From Oscillospiraceae bacterium (GTDB lineage: Bacteria; Bacillota; Clostridia; Oscillospirales; Oscillospiraceae), in NCBI GenBank assembly GCA_910575815.1, contig CAJTFN010000010.1:1-64000 (forward strand): a stretch of DNA of 64,000 bases, in the 5' to 3' direction. Every line of letters starts with the position of its first letter. Position 1 is the first letter of the stretch. Shown piece after piece: positions 1 to 8,543 of this stretch. Position numbers and translations under genes: made by a program. Under the pieces are notes generated by a model. It saw only the letters and a program-made list of their open reading frames with translations, did no database searches and was not told the DNA's origin.

Positions 1-52
1 TGTGTAGAGCGGGTAGTAGTGCTTTCGCAAATTGATAATAGCCATACCGCCC

Positions 53-505
53 TCACTTCCCCTGGGGGTGGTCTGCGTAGTAACGGCGGAGATTGCACAG
101 ACCACGGCGGATGGACAGACACACGTTGCTGTTGTGGACGCACTCGCGGTCTGCGATCTGCTGCTGGGTCAGCCCGCCCTGGTAGTAGGCGCGGATGCGC
201 CGGGCCTGGGTGGGGGTGGTGTAGGCAAGGGCCTCCCGTAAAGTAGCTACCAGCCGGTCACGCTCGGCCCGTTCCTCCGCCAGCATGACAAGCTGCTCCG
301 GGGACGGGCTGTGTTCCAGGGCATAGTTTTCCGTCCAGTCGTAAGCGTCCAGTGAGTAATAGGCCCGGTGATACCGCTTGCGGCGCTCATGGTTCCGCAT
401 TTCCCGGACGGACTGGCACAGCACGTCAAAGACTTCCTCGCTGACCTCCACCAGCTTGTCCTGCTCATAGTAGGGGTAATGGAGCCGCAAATTGATAACT
501 TTCAT
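53..505 (-). CDS. Sigma-70-like regulator of an integrative element
   Basis: A 150-residue protein. Its C-terminal half (about residues 85-145) reads as a sigma region 4-like helix-turn-helix, with the stretch ARRIRAYYQGGLTQQQIADRE followed by a recognition-helix-like segment rich in Ser, Asn and Arg. The N-terminal half is charged and Tyr-rich. Short sigma-like proteins of this kind are common in Tn916/Tn1549-type elements and usually control element genes. It is followed in the same direction by nothing visible before the window edge, and lies 112 bp downstream of a second sigma-like gene. Family level is fairly safe; the target promoters are unknown. Confidence 0.6.
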   Translation of the reverse strand: MKVINLRLHYPYYEQDKLVEVSEEVFDVLCQSVREMRNHERRKRYHRAYYSLDAYDWTENYALEHSPSPEQLVMLAEERAERDRLVATLREALAYTTPTQARRIRAYYQGGLTQQQIADRECVHNSNVCLSIRRGLCNLRRYYADHPQGK

Positions 506-617
506 TTTGACCTCCTAAATGACAGGAGGGACAAGCAGCCGAAACTGCTTGTCCCTCCCGGTGATGGAGCTAACGCCCCTCACCTTATAGCCCACTTAGG
601 GGGTCGTTCGTATGGGC

Positions 618-1016
618 CTATTTCCAGAATTTCTGAAAAGTTTTCCTGACAGCGTTGATGGAAGTCTGTACCGAACCTTTGGTGCAGCTGCACATCTCGG
701 CAATCTCCGCATAGCTGAAATCATACAGCGCATAGAGCAAGAACCGCTCCCGCTGGGTGTCGGTGCAGAGCGCCAGCACCGCCAGAATTTCATCCAGCGT
801 TTCCCGCTGGCAGACCAATTCTTCCGGGGTGGCGCAATAGGGCAAGCGGCCCTCGGTAGCGATTATGTACTCGTCACACTCGCGCCCATCCCAATACCGT
901 TGACGCTCCCGGTAGAGTTTCCGATTGTTCCGCTTGGCCTGTTCCAGATAGTCAGCAACCTCGGCGCTGACCTCAACGGACATGAACCGCCCGTTGATTT
1001 TGATGGTAATTTCCAT
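618..1016 (-). CDS. Sigma-factor-like HTH protein of an integrative element
   Basis: A 132-residue protein with a C-terminal sigma region 4-like helix-turn-helix: the segment RERFLLYALYDFSYAEIAEM (about residues 89-108) followed by a Cys/Ser-Thr-rich turn and a basic recognition helix ending in RKTFQKFWK. A purine-rich ribosome site (GGAAAGGAC) precedes the ATG. It is in the same direction as the neighbouring sigma-like gene at 53-505 and probably belongs to the same mobile-element control block. It mirrors the sigma-like pair at 12231-12897 on the other side of the cargo. Which genes it controls cannot be read from the sequence. Confidence 0.6.
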   Translation of the reverse strand: MEITIKINGRFMSVEVSAEVADYLEQAKRNNRKLYRERQRYWDGRECDEYIIATEGRLPYCATPEELVCQRETLDEILAVLALCTDTQRERFLLYALYDFSYAEIAEMCSCTKGSVQTSINAVRKTFQKFWK

Positions 1017-1405
1017 CGTCCTTTCCTCCGTTCAGATTTTTGGGGTCTGAACGGAGAGGGCGGGGAGCGGCAGCGGGGCCGGTGTCGCTGGCCTGGGATT
1101 ACAAAAACACCCGGACGGCACAAGGCCATTCGGGTGCAGCTAACAACATTATGAGCCGTCAGAAAGTGACGATTTTCGCAAGCCTGGGTGGAGTGCGCCG
1201 CTGCGGGGGTCAGGCTTTTTTTGATAAGTGCCTATCTACCTTTAATTGCATGGCGGCATCCTCCTATGTACCGCCAGTGGGTATGAAAATGACGGCTTTC
1301 GATTTCTCAAAAACCGTCATTTCAGAGCGTGACAAATTATGCTGTACGACGGCTTTTTTTCTTTTGCCGTCGTGCGGCAACCATACCAGGGTATTCAATA
1401 CAGGG
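1017..1405. other. Intergenic stretch with several hairpins
   Basis: No credible gene is seen. It holds a dyad-rich element at 1249-1333 (separate entry), a second hairpin at about 1346-1372 with GACGGC/GCCGTC arms, and the leader of the sigma-like gene. The hairpin at 1288-1324 (AAATGACGG/CCGTCATTT arms) can act as terminator for the ABC permease gene, which runs towards it on the minus strand. Confidence 0.5.
1249..1333 (+). repeat. Inverted-repeat element, left copy
   Basis: About 85 bp starting CATGGCGGC, containing CTCCTATGTACCGCCA and then a hairpin built on GACGGCTTT...AAAACCGTC. The same order of motifs recurs in opposite orientation at 11843-11922. The two copies face each other across the vanRS/ABC/recombinase/MATE cargo. 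The inner hairpins are placed as terminators for the last cargo gene on each side. Confidence 0.65.
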
Positions 1406-2653
1406 TCAATTTACAGTATGCTTACAATATGAGCGAATCGTCAGGAATAAAAACAGGGGTATTTCTATAACACAAGCCCCAATCATGGCATAGGGCGTCC
1501 AGATAGACAATCCGCCAACATTCAAAAACTGGAAGTCAGTAATTGCGTAGAGGATACTCGCCTGAATACTTGTACCGCTGGCGGGGAGGATACTGCACAG
1601 CCATGTGGACAATGCACCTGGAACGGTCATACAGATCACCACTGGCGCGATGCAGAATACCAGCGATGCAGCAAGGGACGATACTGTGCTTTTGCACTTT
1701 GAGGAAAGAAACAAGGTAAAGCTGACCGAGGCCAGGACAGAGAGCAGACCAGCAACCGCAAAAAGGACTTGCAGTTGGCCTATGTCCATTTCTGCCAAAG
1801 TCACGATGGAATACACCATCTGAATAGAGGTTTTGATACATTCCCAACCAAACAGGCTATTAGTCACCACAATAAATGTAACAGCGCAGACGATAAATGC
1901 CAGCCCGCTAATCAAAAGAACGGCAAGCAATTTTGCGACACCCAGGTTTATTCTTCCGTATTTGGTACAGCGCAGAATATCATCTGCACCAGACTGATAA
2001 TCGGCAGAAAACACCGGCGCAGCAATTACCACGCAGAACAGCAGCACCAGAAAGCCCATGATGTTCTGATAGTCCATGACAGCGGAACTCATACCGGGAT
2101 AAACTTCAAAAGGCTTCTCGATTTGACGGTACATTTCCACCGCTTTGTGCTGGGCCGCTTGGCTGTCCGGCTGCTCCATCGCCATAAGAGAGACAATCCG
2201 GGCCTCGCAGACGGAATAGTAGTCATCGATCTGTGCCGGGTCAATCTCCATGATGGTGGGGGCCATGCCGGTGTCCGGGTCTGCAAACGCCTCCTTGACG
2301 CCGTGAAGCAGCGGGGCGATGGGCAGAATTTCTCGCTCATAGACACCCTCCGGTAAGTCGTAAGACTCTGCTACCCCATAGGATGTGAGACAGGCTTGAT
2401 AGATCTCCACGGCTTCCCGCACTCGCTCCGGGGTAACGATACCAGAGGCATCCGTCTGTCGTTCTTTTTCGTAAGCGATAGACGCAAGCCCGGTCAAACT
2501 GATCTCATTCCCAGCCTCGTCTGTGTAATTGCTGTAACAATAGGTGGTGGGGAGATACGCCAGCAGAGCAGAGAATAGCAGGGACAGCACCAACAAAATC
2601 CAGGTGAGTTTTGATTTCAGCATCCGCTTCAATTCCAACCGCAAAATTCTCAT
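1406..2653 (-). CDS. ABC transporter permease, ABC-2 type
   Basis: A 415-residue membrane protein: one N-terminal membrane segment (about residues 15-35), a large extracytoplasmic region of about 160 residues, then roughly five hydrophobic segments from residue 195 to the end. This is the layout of ABC-2 type exporter permeases. The start codon directly follows the stop codon of the ATPase gene at 2654, so the two are co-translated. Context (VanRS, VanZ, VanR boxes upstream of the ATPase gene) suggests a role in defence against, or response to, a cell-wall-active peptide or glycopeptide. The substrate is not determined by sequence. Confidence 0.75.
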   Translation of the reverse strand: MRILRLELKRMLKSKLTWILLVLSLLFSALLAYLPTTYCYSNYTDEAGNEISLTGLASIAYEKERQTDASGIVTPERVREAVEIYQACLTSYGVAESYDLPEGVYEREILPIAPLLHGVKEAFADPDTGMAPTIMEIDPAQIDDYYSVCEARIVSLMAMEQPDSQAAQHKAVEMYRQIEKPFEVYPGMSSAVMDYQNIMGFLVLLFCVVIAAPVFSADYQSGADDILRCTKYGRINLGVAKLLAVLLISGLAFIVCAVTFIVVTNSLFGWECIKTSIQMVYSIVTLAEMDIGQLQVLFAVAGLLSVLASVSFTLFLSSKCKSTVSSLAASLVFCIAPVVICMTVPGALSTWLCSILPASGTSIQASILYAITDFQFLNVGGLSIWTPYAMIGACVIEIPLFLFLTIRSYCKHTVN

Positions 2654-3547
2654 TTAACGATACCCCCTATCACTTTCCCCGCTGCTCTGCGGGAACATAT
2701 ATAAATACAAGTCCTCCAAACGGGGAGCAACGGTAACAGAATTGGAGTTGCAGGGACGTTCTGCCAGATAGCGGATAGAAACGCTGCCATCATTTTCATT
2801 CCGCAAGCTGATAATCTGGAGCCTGTTTTCGTATTCCGGCACAGCGTCCGCCGAAATTGTGCAGCCCCACACCTTACCCTCCACCAGCTTGACTAATTCC
2901 TCCGTTGTCCCGGTTGCCAGCAGTTTGCCGTCTTTTATCATCGCATGGCAGGTGGCGATATACTCCACATCGGGAACAATGTGAGTAGAGATCAGCACAA
3001 TGCGATCATGGGCAAACTCGGAAAGCAGATTGCGGAAACGCACCCGTTCGCCGGGGTCGAGGCCCCCGGTAGGTTCATCCAAAATCAAAACCTCCGGGTC
3101 ATTCAGCAACGCTTGGGCAATTCCGACCCGGCGCTTCATGCCGCCGGAGAGCTTGGAAATTTTCTTGTTGCAGACATCCAGCAGCGAAACCCGTTCCAGC
3201 AATTCGTATATTCTCCGCCAGCCCTGCCGCTTTGGAAGTCCTTTCAATGCGGCGACGTATGCCAGGTAATCTTTGACCGTGAACTCCTGATGAAAACCGA
3301 ACTCTTGGGGCAGATAGCCGAACACGTCACGATACTGCTCCCCCAGCGTTTGAATAGGGACGCCATCGTATATCACTTGGCCGGAGGTCGGCTGCATAAT
3401 TCCGGCAATCATCCGCATGAGGGTGGTCTTGCCCGCGCCGTTGGCCCCCAGAAGGCCCCACACGCCCGGCGTCAACTCTAAGCGGATGTTGTTGACGGCT
3501 TTTTTGTCCTTGAACCGTTTGGAAACATGGTCGATCAGCAATTCCAT
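2654..3547 (-). CDS. ABC transporter ATP-binding protein
   Basis: A 297-residue ATPase with Walker A GANGAGKTTL (about residues 37-46), Q-loop YLPQEFGF, signature LSGGMKRRV, Walker B VLILDEPTGGLD and the H-loop ISTH. The C-terminal 80 residues form an extra domain. A longer reading frame extends upstream, but the ATG at 3547 has a good ribosome site (AGGAAAGGAG) and starts at the usual family N-terminus, so it is preferred. It pairs with the permease at 1406-2653. A three-unit VanR-box-like array lies about 110 bp upstream, so transcription is probably switched on by the VanR protein encoded nearby. Confidence 0.85.
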   Translation of the reverse strand: MELLIDHVSKRFKDKKAVNNIRLELTPGVWGLLGANGAGKTTLMRMIAGIMQPTSGQVIYDGVPIQTLGEQYRDVFGYLPQEFGFHQEFTVKDYLAYVAALKGLPKRQGWRRIYELLERVSLLDVCNKKISKLSGGMKRRVGIAQALLNDPEVLILDEPTGGLDPGERVRFRNLLSEFAHDRIVLISTHIVPDVEYIATCHAMIKDGKLLATGTTEELVKLVEGKVWGCTISADAVPEYENRLQIISLRNENDGSVSIRYLAERPCNSNSVTVAPRLEDLYLYMFPQSSGESDRGYR

Positions 3548-3602
3548 GTAAAAACTCCTTTCCTGTTTATAAAATGAAAGGCACTCTTGCCTTGGCACGG
3601 TC

Positions 3603-3691
3603 ATTGTACCAAAAACAAAAGCGCCTTTTCCTTGCTTGCTCACACGGTATTCAACTGTTTTCCTACGGACTTTCTTACGATTTTCCTACGG
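3603..3691 (-). promoter_or_regulatory. VanR-box array and promoter of the ABC genes
   Basis: On the minus strand the stretch 3691-3657 holds three near-identical units, CGTAGGAAAA, TCGTAAGAAA and CCGTAGGAAA, with an 11-12 bp period. This resembles the published VanR-type recognition sequence (TCGTA-N-GAAA). The array overlaps the last codons of vanZ. A possible -10, TACAAT, is at 3608-3603, about 50 bp downstream of the array; this spacing is longer than at the other two arrays, so the promoter position is uncertain while the array itself is clear. Confidence 0.6.
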
Positions 3692-4241
3692 GATGGCTTC
3701 GTCCGCTTCTGGGGGAACGCTTCTTCCGAAGTAGCTTTGAAGCTGCAAAGAAAACCAGATACCCCAATATGCCGCCTAACGTGTTCAGCATCAGATCGTC
3801 AATGTCCGCTGATCTGCCGGTGAAGTATTGCGTAAATTCAATTGTAAATGAGAGTAATGCCAGAGTAAGTGCGGTTTTCCAAAGGTTACGCATTTTCTGA
3901 AAGGCAATCGGAAGCAAAAATCCCAGCGGAATGAACATAACGACATTAGCGGCGGTTTGGGCGATTTTCTTCGGTTCTGGCATACCCCATGTTTCTTGAA
4001 AAACACGGAATGGAACGAGGTTCAGCGAACGGTCTGCCGCAGATGTTTTAGACGCACCGACGATAACCGTTGCCGCAAGGACAATAAGGACACAAGCCCC
4101 AAACAGGAAATAGGCAAACTGTTTTGCTGGCGGTACTCGCTTTCGGAGCAAAAAGCAGATTGGCAAATAGAGAACGGCCATGCAAGCAAGCCCAATGGCG
4201 CTAATGATACAATAGCTCAGGATTTCCCTTATCATAAACAT
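3675..4241 (-). CDS. VanZ family membrane protein
   Basis: A 188-residue protein with about four membrane segments and the VanZ-family core: NLVPFR, then AANVVMFIPLGFLLP, IEFTQYFTGRSADIDDLMLN and a glycine-rich final helix. VanZ proteins are membrane proteins; the Tn1546 member gives low-level teicoplanin resistance by an incompletely understood route. The ATG at 4241 has an AGGAGG site. The gene sits between vanS and the ABC genes and has its own VanR-box array and a terminator-like hairpin immediately upstream. No vanH, vanA/B-type ligase or vanX gene is present, so full glycopeptide resistance is not expected. Confidence 0.85.
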   Translation of the reverse strand: MFMIREILSYCIISAIGLACMAVLYLPICFLLRKRVPPAKQFAYFLFGACVLIVLAATVIVGASKTSAADRSLNLVPFRVFQETWGMPEPKKIAQTAANVVMFIPLGFLLPIAFQKMRNLWKTALTLALLSFTIEFTQYFTGRSADIDDLMLNTLGGILGYLVFFAASKLLRKKRSPRSGRSHPVGKS

Positions 4242-4256
4242 TGTTATTCCTCCTAA

Positions 4257-4312
4257 AAAAGAGCATCAGCGGCTTTGGTCGTATCATACCAAAACCGCCG
4301 ATGCTCTTTTTG
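4257..4312 (-). terminator. Terminator hairpin abutting the vanZ ribosome site
   Basis: On the minus strand, arms AAAGAGCATCGGCGG and CCGCTGATGCTCTTTTTT enclose a loop region and end in a T-run that runs straight into the AGGAGG ribosome site of vanZ. It lies 30 bp after the vanS stop and can stop vanRS transcripts. A -10-like TATGAT (4288-4283) lies inside the loop, so transcripts begun there would lack one arm and escape termination. Confidence 0.8.
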
Positions 4313-4349
4313 CGTTTTCCCTACGAATTTTCTAACGATTTTCCTACAA
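4283..4349 (-). promoter_or_regulatory. VanR-box array and probable vanZ promoter
   Basis: Minus-strand units TTGTAGGAAAA, TCGTTAGAAAA and TTCGTAGGGAAAA form an array at 4349-4315 that overlaps the vanS stop codon. The candidate -10 TATGAT at 4288-4283 is 26 bp below the array edge, the same distance as at the vanR promoter. There is no good -35, as expected for an activator-dependent promoter. Confidence 0.6.
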
Positions 4350-5462
4350 AGCAGGAAGCATCACTGTAAAGGTCGTTAAGCCGTTCTCACTTGACGCCGT
4401 AACTGTTCCTTTGTGGAGCGTGACAATCTGCTTTGCAATCGCAAGGCCCAGGCCCGCCCCGGTTGTTCCGCGCCCTGCGTCAAGTCTGTAAAACTGCTCA
4501 AATATCCGCTCTAATTTTTCCCCTGGAATTGTTTCACCATGATTAGAAAATTTCAGTATCAAGCTGTCTTTACTGCTCTCGGCCTTAATGGTGATCTCCG
4601 TTCCGTCGTAACTGTAAACAACTGCGTTCCGCAGAAGATTATCAAATACTCTCTGCATTTTGTCGGCGTCACATTTCAGCATTATATCGTCCGCAGCCAC
4701 AAGGCGGCAGATCAGGCCCTTTTTCTCGAAAATAGGCTGAAATTCATATACAAGCTGTTCCAGCAAGCGTGTCAGATTGATTTCGCAGTATTGCAGCGTA
4801 ATGGTGGACAAATTATATTTTGCGATTTCCAAAAATTCGTTTATCAAGTCCTCCAATCGTTCCGCCTTGGCGAGAGAAATCGAGAGATACTTTTCCCGCA
4901 GCTCTTCGGAAATCTGTTTTTCATCCCGCAGCAGGTTCAGATAGCTGATAGAGGAAGCCAGCGGCGTTTTCAAATCGTGGGCCAGATACATGACAAGATC
5001 ATTCTTTTTCTGCTCGGCTATCAGCATATCACTTTTCTGCCGGTCAAGCGTATGTTTCACAATATTCATTTTCCGCTCAATGGAAATCAGTTCCGGGGAC
5101 AGCGAAATTTCCCCTGTGGTATCTTGGAGCATGGCATCCATTCCCTTGCTGATTTCCTCAAAGTATCTTGTAAACCAATGCAAAAAAATGTAGAGCAAGC
5201 CAATGAATATAAACAGAATGGACAGCAGAATGATCGTGTCCATGTGACTGCGGAATACCCGGCTATACAGTTCAAGCGCCCTGTCATAGTCCATACCCCC
5301 AATGTTTTGCAGGAGAGACATCATCAGGTTTGCAAAATTACCGCGTAGCAGAAACGAATATGTGATATAGATGATGGCGGCAGCAATCCCCAGCATAGCA
5401 ATAATGCGGAGAAGAATTTTCACGCGGAATTGGTGAAAATCGTTATTTCGTTTATTTTTCAA
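4344..5462 (-). CDS. vanS: VanS-type sensor histidine kinase
   Basis: A 372-residue sensor kinase with two N-terminal membrane helices (about residues 16-38 and 76-97), a short extracytoplasmic loop between them, a HAMP-like linker, the H-box MYLAHDLKTPLASS (phospho-acceptor His about 162), the N-box LLRNAVVYS and a G-box GTTGAGLGLAIAKQ. H-box and size match VanS of enterococcal and clostridial van clusters. It should phosphorylate the VanR protein encoded just upstream; the reading frames overlap by 11 bp, as is usual for vanRS. The signal sensed is unknown: the short sensor loop could read cell-wall stress or a drug directly. Confidence 0.85.
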   Translation of the reverse strand: MKNKRNNDFHQFRVKILLRIIAMLGIAAAIIYITYSFLLRGNFANLMMSLLQNIGGMDYDRALELYSRVFRSHMDTIILLSILFIFIGLLYIFLHWFTRYFEEISKGMDAMLQDTTGEISLSPELISIERKMNIVKHTLDRQKSDMLIAEQKKNDLVMYLAHDLKTPLASSISYLNLLRDEKQISEELREKYLSISLAKAERLEDLINEFLEIAKYNLSTITLQYCEINLTRLLEQLVYEFQPIFEKKGLICRLVAADDIMLKCDADKMQRVFDNLLRNAVVYSYDGTEITIKAESSKDSLILKFSNHGETIPGEKLERIFEQFYRLDAGRGTTGAGLGLAIAKQIVTLHKGTVTASSENGLTTFTVMLPAL

Positions 5463-6153
5463 TAGTATAACCTACTCCCCATACCGTTTTGATAAATTTT
5501 GGATTTCTGGCTGGCTCGTCCAGCTTCTCCCGCAGACGTCCGATGTGTGCCATGACCGTATTGTTATTCTGCAAGAATTTCTCACCCCATACCGCCTCGA
5601 AAAGTTCTTCGGAGGAAACGACACTCCCTTGGTGTTCACAGAGATACCAGAGAACAGAAAACTCAATGGGGGTCAACTGCAATTCCTTTCCGAATAGAAA
5701 ACACTTGTGGTTATCTTTATTGATGATAAGCCCACGAATATCATATTCATGCGCCGGTTCTTCCTGTTTTGAGATTAAATTGTTGTATTGCATATATCTC
5801 CGAAGCTGTGTCTTTACTCTAGCGACGACCTCCAAGGGGTTAAACGGCTTTGTGATGTAATCGTCAGCTCCGATTGTCAGGCCCATAATCTTGTCTCCGT
5901 CAGCCACCTTTGCCGTAAGCATGATGATGGGATAATAGGACTTCTCCCTGATTTTTTTGCAGATTTGAAAACCGTCTGCGTCAGGGAGCATAACGTCCAA
6001 TATTGCCAAGTCTAAATCCGTATGTGCGATACAGTCCAGGGCCTCTGCACCGGTGTAGAATTTATGGACAGTATAGCCGTCGTTGGTAAGGTAAAGCTCT
6101 ATAACATCGGCCAGTTCCTTTTCATCATCTACCACTAAAATGTTGATGCTCAT
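5452..6153 (-). CDS. vanR: VanR-type response regulator
   Basis: A 233-residue OmpR/PhoB-class regulator: receiver domain (about 1-118) with acidic pair DD9-10, phospho-acceptor Asp53 in LAILDVMLPDADG, Thr in IIMLTAK and Lys in YITKPF; winged-helix domain (about 135-233) ending in KFIKTVWGVGYTIEK. Many blocks, including YPIIMLT and GLTIGADDYITKPF, closely match VanR. The ATG at 6153 has an AAGGAGA site and gives the usual N-terminus; an upstream in-frame ATG at 6222 would add 23 atypical residues. Probably autoregulated through the box array upstream, and the likely activator of vanZ and the ABC genes. Confidence 0.88.
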   Translation of the reverse strand: MSINILVVDDEKELADVIELYLTNDGYTVHKFYTGAEALDCIAHTDLDLAILDVMLPDADGFQICKKIREKSYYPIIMLTAKVADGDKIMGLTIGADDYITKPFNPLEVVARVKTQLRRYMQYNNLISKQEEPAHEYDIRGLIINKDNHKCFLFGKELQLTPIEFSVLWYLCEHQGSVVSSEELFEAVWGEKFLQNNNTVMAHIGRLREKLDEPARNPKFIKTVWGVGYTIEK

Positions 6154-6224
6154 TTTGTTCTCCTTGTTCCCTATACCGCAATTTGAAACTCTGTTGCGTA
6201 AAAAGGCCAAATAACTCCACAACT

Positions 6225-6292
6225 ATTATATCAGGACTATGGGTGACTGTCCTCTGTTTTCTCTACAAACTTTCTTAAGATTTTCCTACGAA
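6225..6292 (-). promoter_or_regulatory. vanR promoter with VanR-box array
   Basis: Minus-strand -10 TATAAT (6230-6225), 17-bp spacer, weak -35 AGGACA (6253-6248). Immediately upstream, 6292-6257 carries TTCGTAGGAAAA, TCTTAAGAAA and TTTGTAGAGAAAA, repeating with an 11-12 bp period. The array sits where an activator would touch polymerase, pointing to positive autoregulation. Confidence 0.7.
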
Positions 6293-6308
6293 GAACAGGA
6301 TAATACAA

Positions 6309-6347
6309 TTTAGCAGGAGGACATTTGTATTTGCCCTCCTGCTAAAA
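6309..6347 (-). terminator. Terminator after tnpV
   Basis: Arms TTTTAGCAGGAGG and CCTCCTGCTAAA flank a 14-base loop 15 bp after the tnpV stop. The T-run after the stem is modest, so efficiency is uncertain. Confidence 0.6.
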
Positions 6348-6361
6348 TTAAACACTAATAT

Positions 6362-6718
6362 CTACTGATAAATCAATTCTGCAAAAATGATTTCCTCGAC
6401 CTGGGCTTTACAGCAGTTCATCAGCCCCACCCAACGCATGGGGTCACAGGCTTTCAATTTCTCGGTGGCCCCGGCCTCCTTTGCCATTCCCGGCATCATG
6501 CTGTCCAACAGGCTATTGGCGGCATCCTCGGTTTCCAGCAGATGGGCGTACAGCTTGCCGTCCATCACCAGCTCGGCCCAAACGATGGGGCGATGCTCTT
6601 TCAGATGCCGCAGACGCAGCAGGCTATACTTGCCCAAACTGCGGTCAGGCGGCGGCTCTATCGTCAGGTCGGGGAGGTAGTAATCGCCCACCTTCACATA
6701 GTCCAGTTCGATTTTCAT
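6362..6718 (-). CDS. tnpV: TnpV family transposon-encoded protein
   Basis: A 118-residue protein matching the TnpV family of Tn4451-like elements: N-terminal DLTI-type strand, the central RLRHLKEHRP and the ending in an acidic, Cys-containing helix. Its function in transposition is not established. The ATG at 6718 is preceded by AAAGGAG and lies 19 bp after the recombinase stop, so it is the second gene of the recombinase unit. A longer frame reaching 6895 runs into the recombinase gene and is not used. Confidence 0.75.
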   Translation of the reverse strand: MKIELDYVKVGDYYLPDLTIEPPPDRSLGKYSLLRLRHLKEHRPIVWAELVMDGKLYAHLLETEDAANSLLDSMMPGMAKEAGATEKLKACDPMRWVGLMNCCKAQVEEIIFAELIYQ

Positions 6719-6737
6719 ACCGGCACTCTCCTTTCTC

Positions 6738-8543
6738 TCAAAGCGTGGGACGGGTCTGGACAGTGGCCCTCTGCGGCTCCTGGCGGGGTAGACTGGCGGC
6801 GGTGGTGAAGATACCACGCTCCATGTCCTCGGCCCGTAAAGCGGCCCTCTTTGCGTCCATGACGGGCTTGCGCTTGATGCTATACCGCCGGTCATACTCC
6901 TGTTGCTTGCCGCTGGCCTTGCGGCGAAGATACGCCTGATGCAGCTTGTCCCGCCGTTCCTCCCGCCTGCGAAACGCCTCCTGTTCCTCCAAGGTCAATT
7001 CCGCTTCCCGGAAAGATGGCGGTATATATCTGCCCACAAAATTGAAGTAGATTTCAACCGTCTGCGTGGTGTCCTGGCATCCTTTGCGGTCACGCTCATG
7101 GACAAGGATTTTATCGACAAATTCATTGAGCATGGTGTTTGTCATGGTGTCAAAGCCCTGGTATTTATCAATCAGAGCGATAAACTTTTCCGCCGATTTC
7201 TTGCCCTGGTCGTAACTGCCGACGGCCTTTTCCAACTCCGCGATTTCAGCGGCAAGTGCCTCCTGCTCCTTGGCGTACTGTGCGTCCAGCGCGGCATACC
7301 GGGCATCCGGCAGACGGCCCAAAGCGTTGTCCTCATAAATTTTACAGACTAACCGTTCCAGTTCTCCGGCTCGTTTCTGTGCCGCTGCCAGCCGCCGCCG
7401 CTTTTTCCTGATGTCGCTGTCCTGCTGGCTGGCCTGTGCCTCCTGCACTTCCCGGATGAACGCCGCCCGGTCGGACTTAGCATAATCGCTGATGGCTTGG
7501 AGCATATCAGATACCAGGGACAAGACTATCTTTTCCGCAATACGATGCTGGGTAGGACAGCGAGTGCCAACGGGGACTTTGCTGTATCGGGAGCAAGTGT
7601 ACTGCGGGGTACGCTTGCCGTTGTAGGTGCGGTGAACATACATCTTGCCGCCGCAATCGGCACAGTAGATCAGCCCGGTCAGCGGTGCGGCCTCCCCAAA
7701 ACCGTCCGCATAGCGTTTGGCGTTTCCTCGTATGCGCTGCACACTGTCGAAGGTTTCCTGGTCGATGATGGCCTCATGGGTATTCTCGAAAATTGTCCAC
7801 TCACTTTCATCAACATAGTGGCTTTTCTTGTCCTTGAAGTGCTTACGGGTCTTGAAATTGACGGTATGGCCCAGGTATTCCCGCCGTTTAAGGATATTGA
7901 CAACAGTGGAGGTAGACCATTGGCAGGGGTCTTTAATATCCCTGGTCTTGTGCAAGCCCTCACCATGCCGCGCCATGTGGACGGCGGGCATCTCGATTTT
8001 ATCAGCGGTCAAGCGGCTTGCAATTTGAAAAGGCCCATAGCCCTCCAATGTCATAGCGTAGATACGCCGTACCACGTCAGCGGCCTCGCCGTCCACAATC
8101 CAGTTTTCCCGCTTTTCGTCCCATAGGTAGCCATAGGGGACAAAGCCGGTCAGGTGCTTGCCACTCATGCCCTTGGCCTTGAATACCGACTTGATTTTGC
8201 GGCTCGTGTCACGGGCGTAAAACTCGTACTTGATATTCAAGAATGGGGTCATGTCATTGTCCCCTTTGTCTGTGTCCACATTGTCATTAATGGCAATCAG
8301 CCGCACTCCCCTTTGGCGAAGAATTTCCATTACCTGACCGACTTTCAGATAGTCACGTCCGAGACGACTCGTGTCCTTGACGATGATTGCCTCCACGCCG
8401 CCGTCCTCGACTTCCTCCATCATCGCCATGAAGCCGGGCCGGTCAAAGCGAGTGCCGGAAACGCCGTCATCAGTGAAATGCTTGAAGCGGAGATACCCAT
8501 TCCGGCGGGCGAAGTCCTCCAACATGATTGACGGACTCCACAA
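6738..8543 (-). pseudogene. TnpX/TndX-type large serine recombinase, N-terminus missing
   Basis: About 600 residues of a large serine recombinase. Present: the later part of the resolvase fold (from MLEDFARRNGY, with DDGVSGTRFDRP and IIVKDTSRLGRD), the recombinase domain, a zinc ribbon (YCADCGG ... TCSRY) and a coiled-coil C-terminus. Absent: the first ~40 residues, which carry the catalytic serine (usually in YxRLS). Where they should be, the reading frame enters truncated parB sequence, and only a TTG at 8543 offers a start. It is therefore probably inactive for strand exchange. The downstream neighbour tnpV fits a Tn4451-like origin. An alternative is a DNA-binding fragment that is still made. 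Confidence 0.75.

Noticed and set aside
3675-6292. Full vancomycin resistance cluster
   Set aside because: VanR, VanS and VanZ are present, but no D-Ala-D-Lac/Ser ligase, VanH or VanX/VanXY gene occurs in the window.
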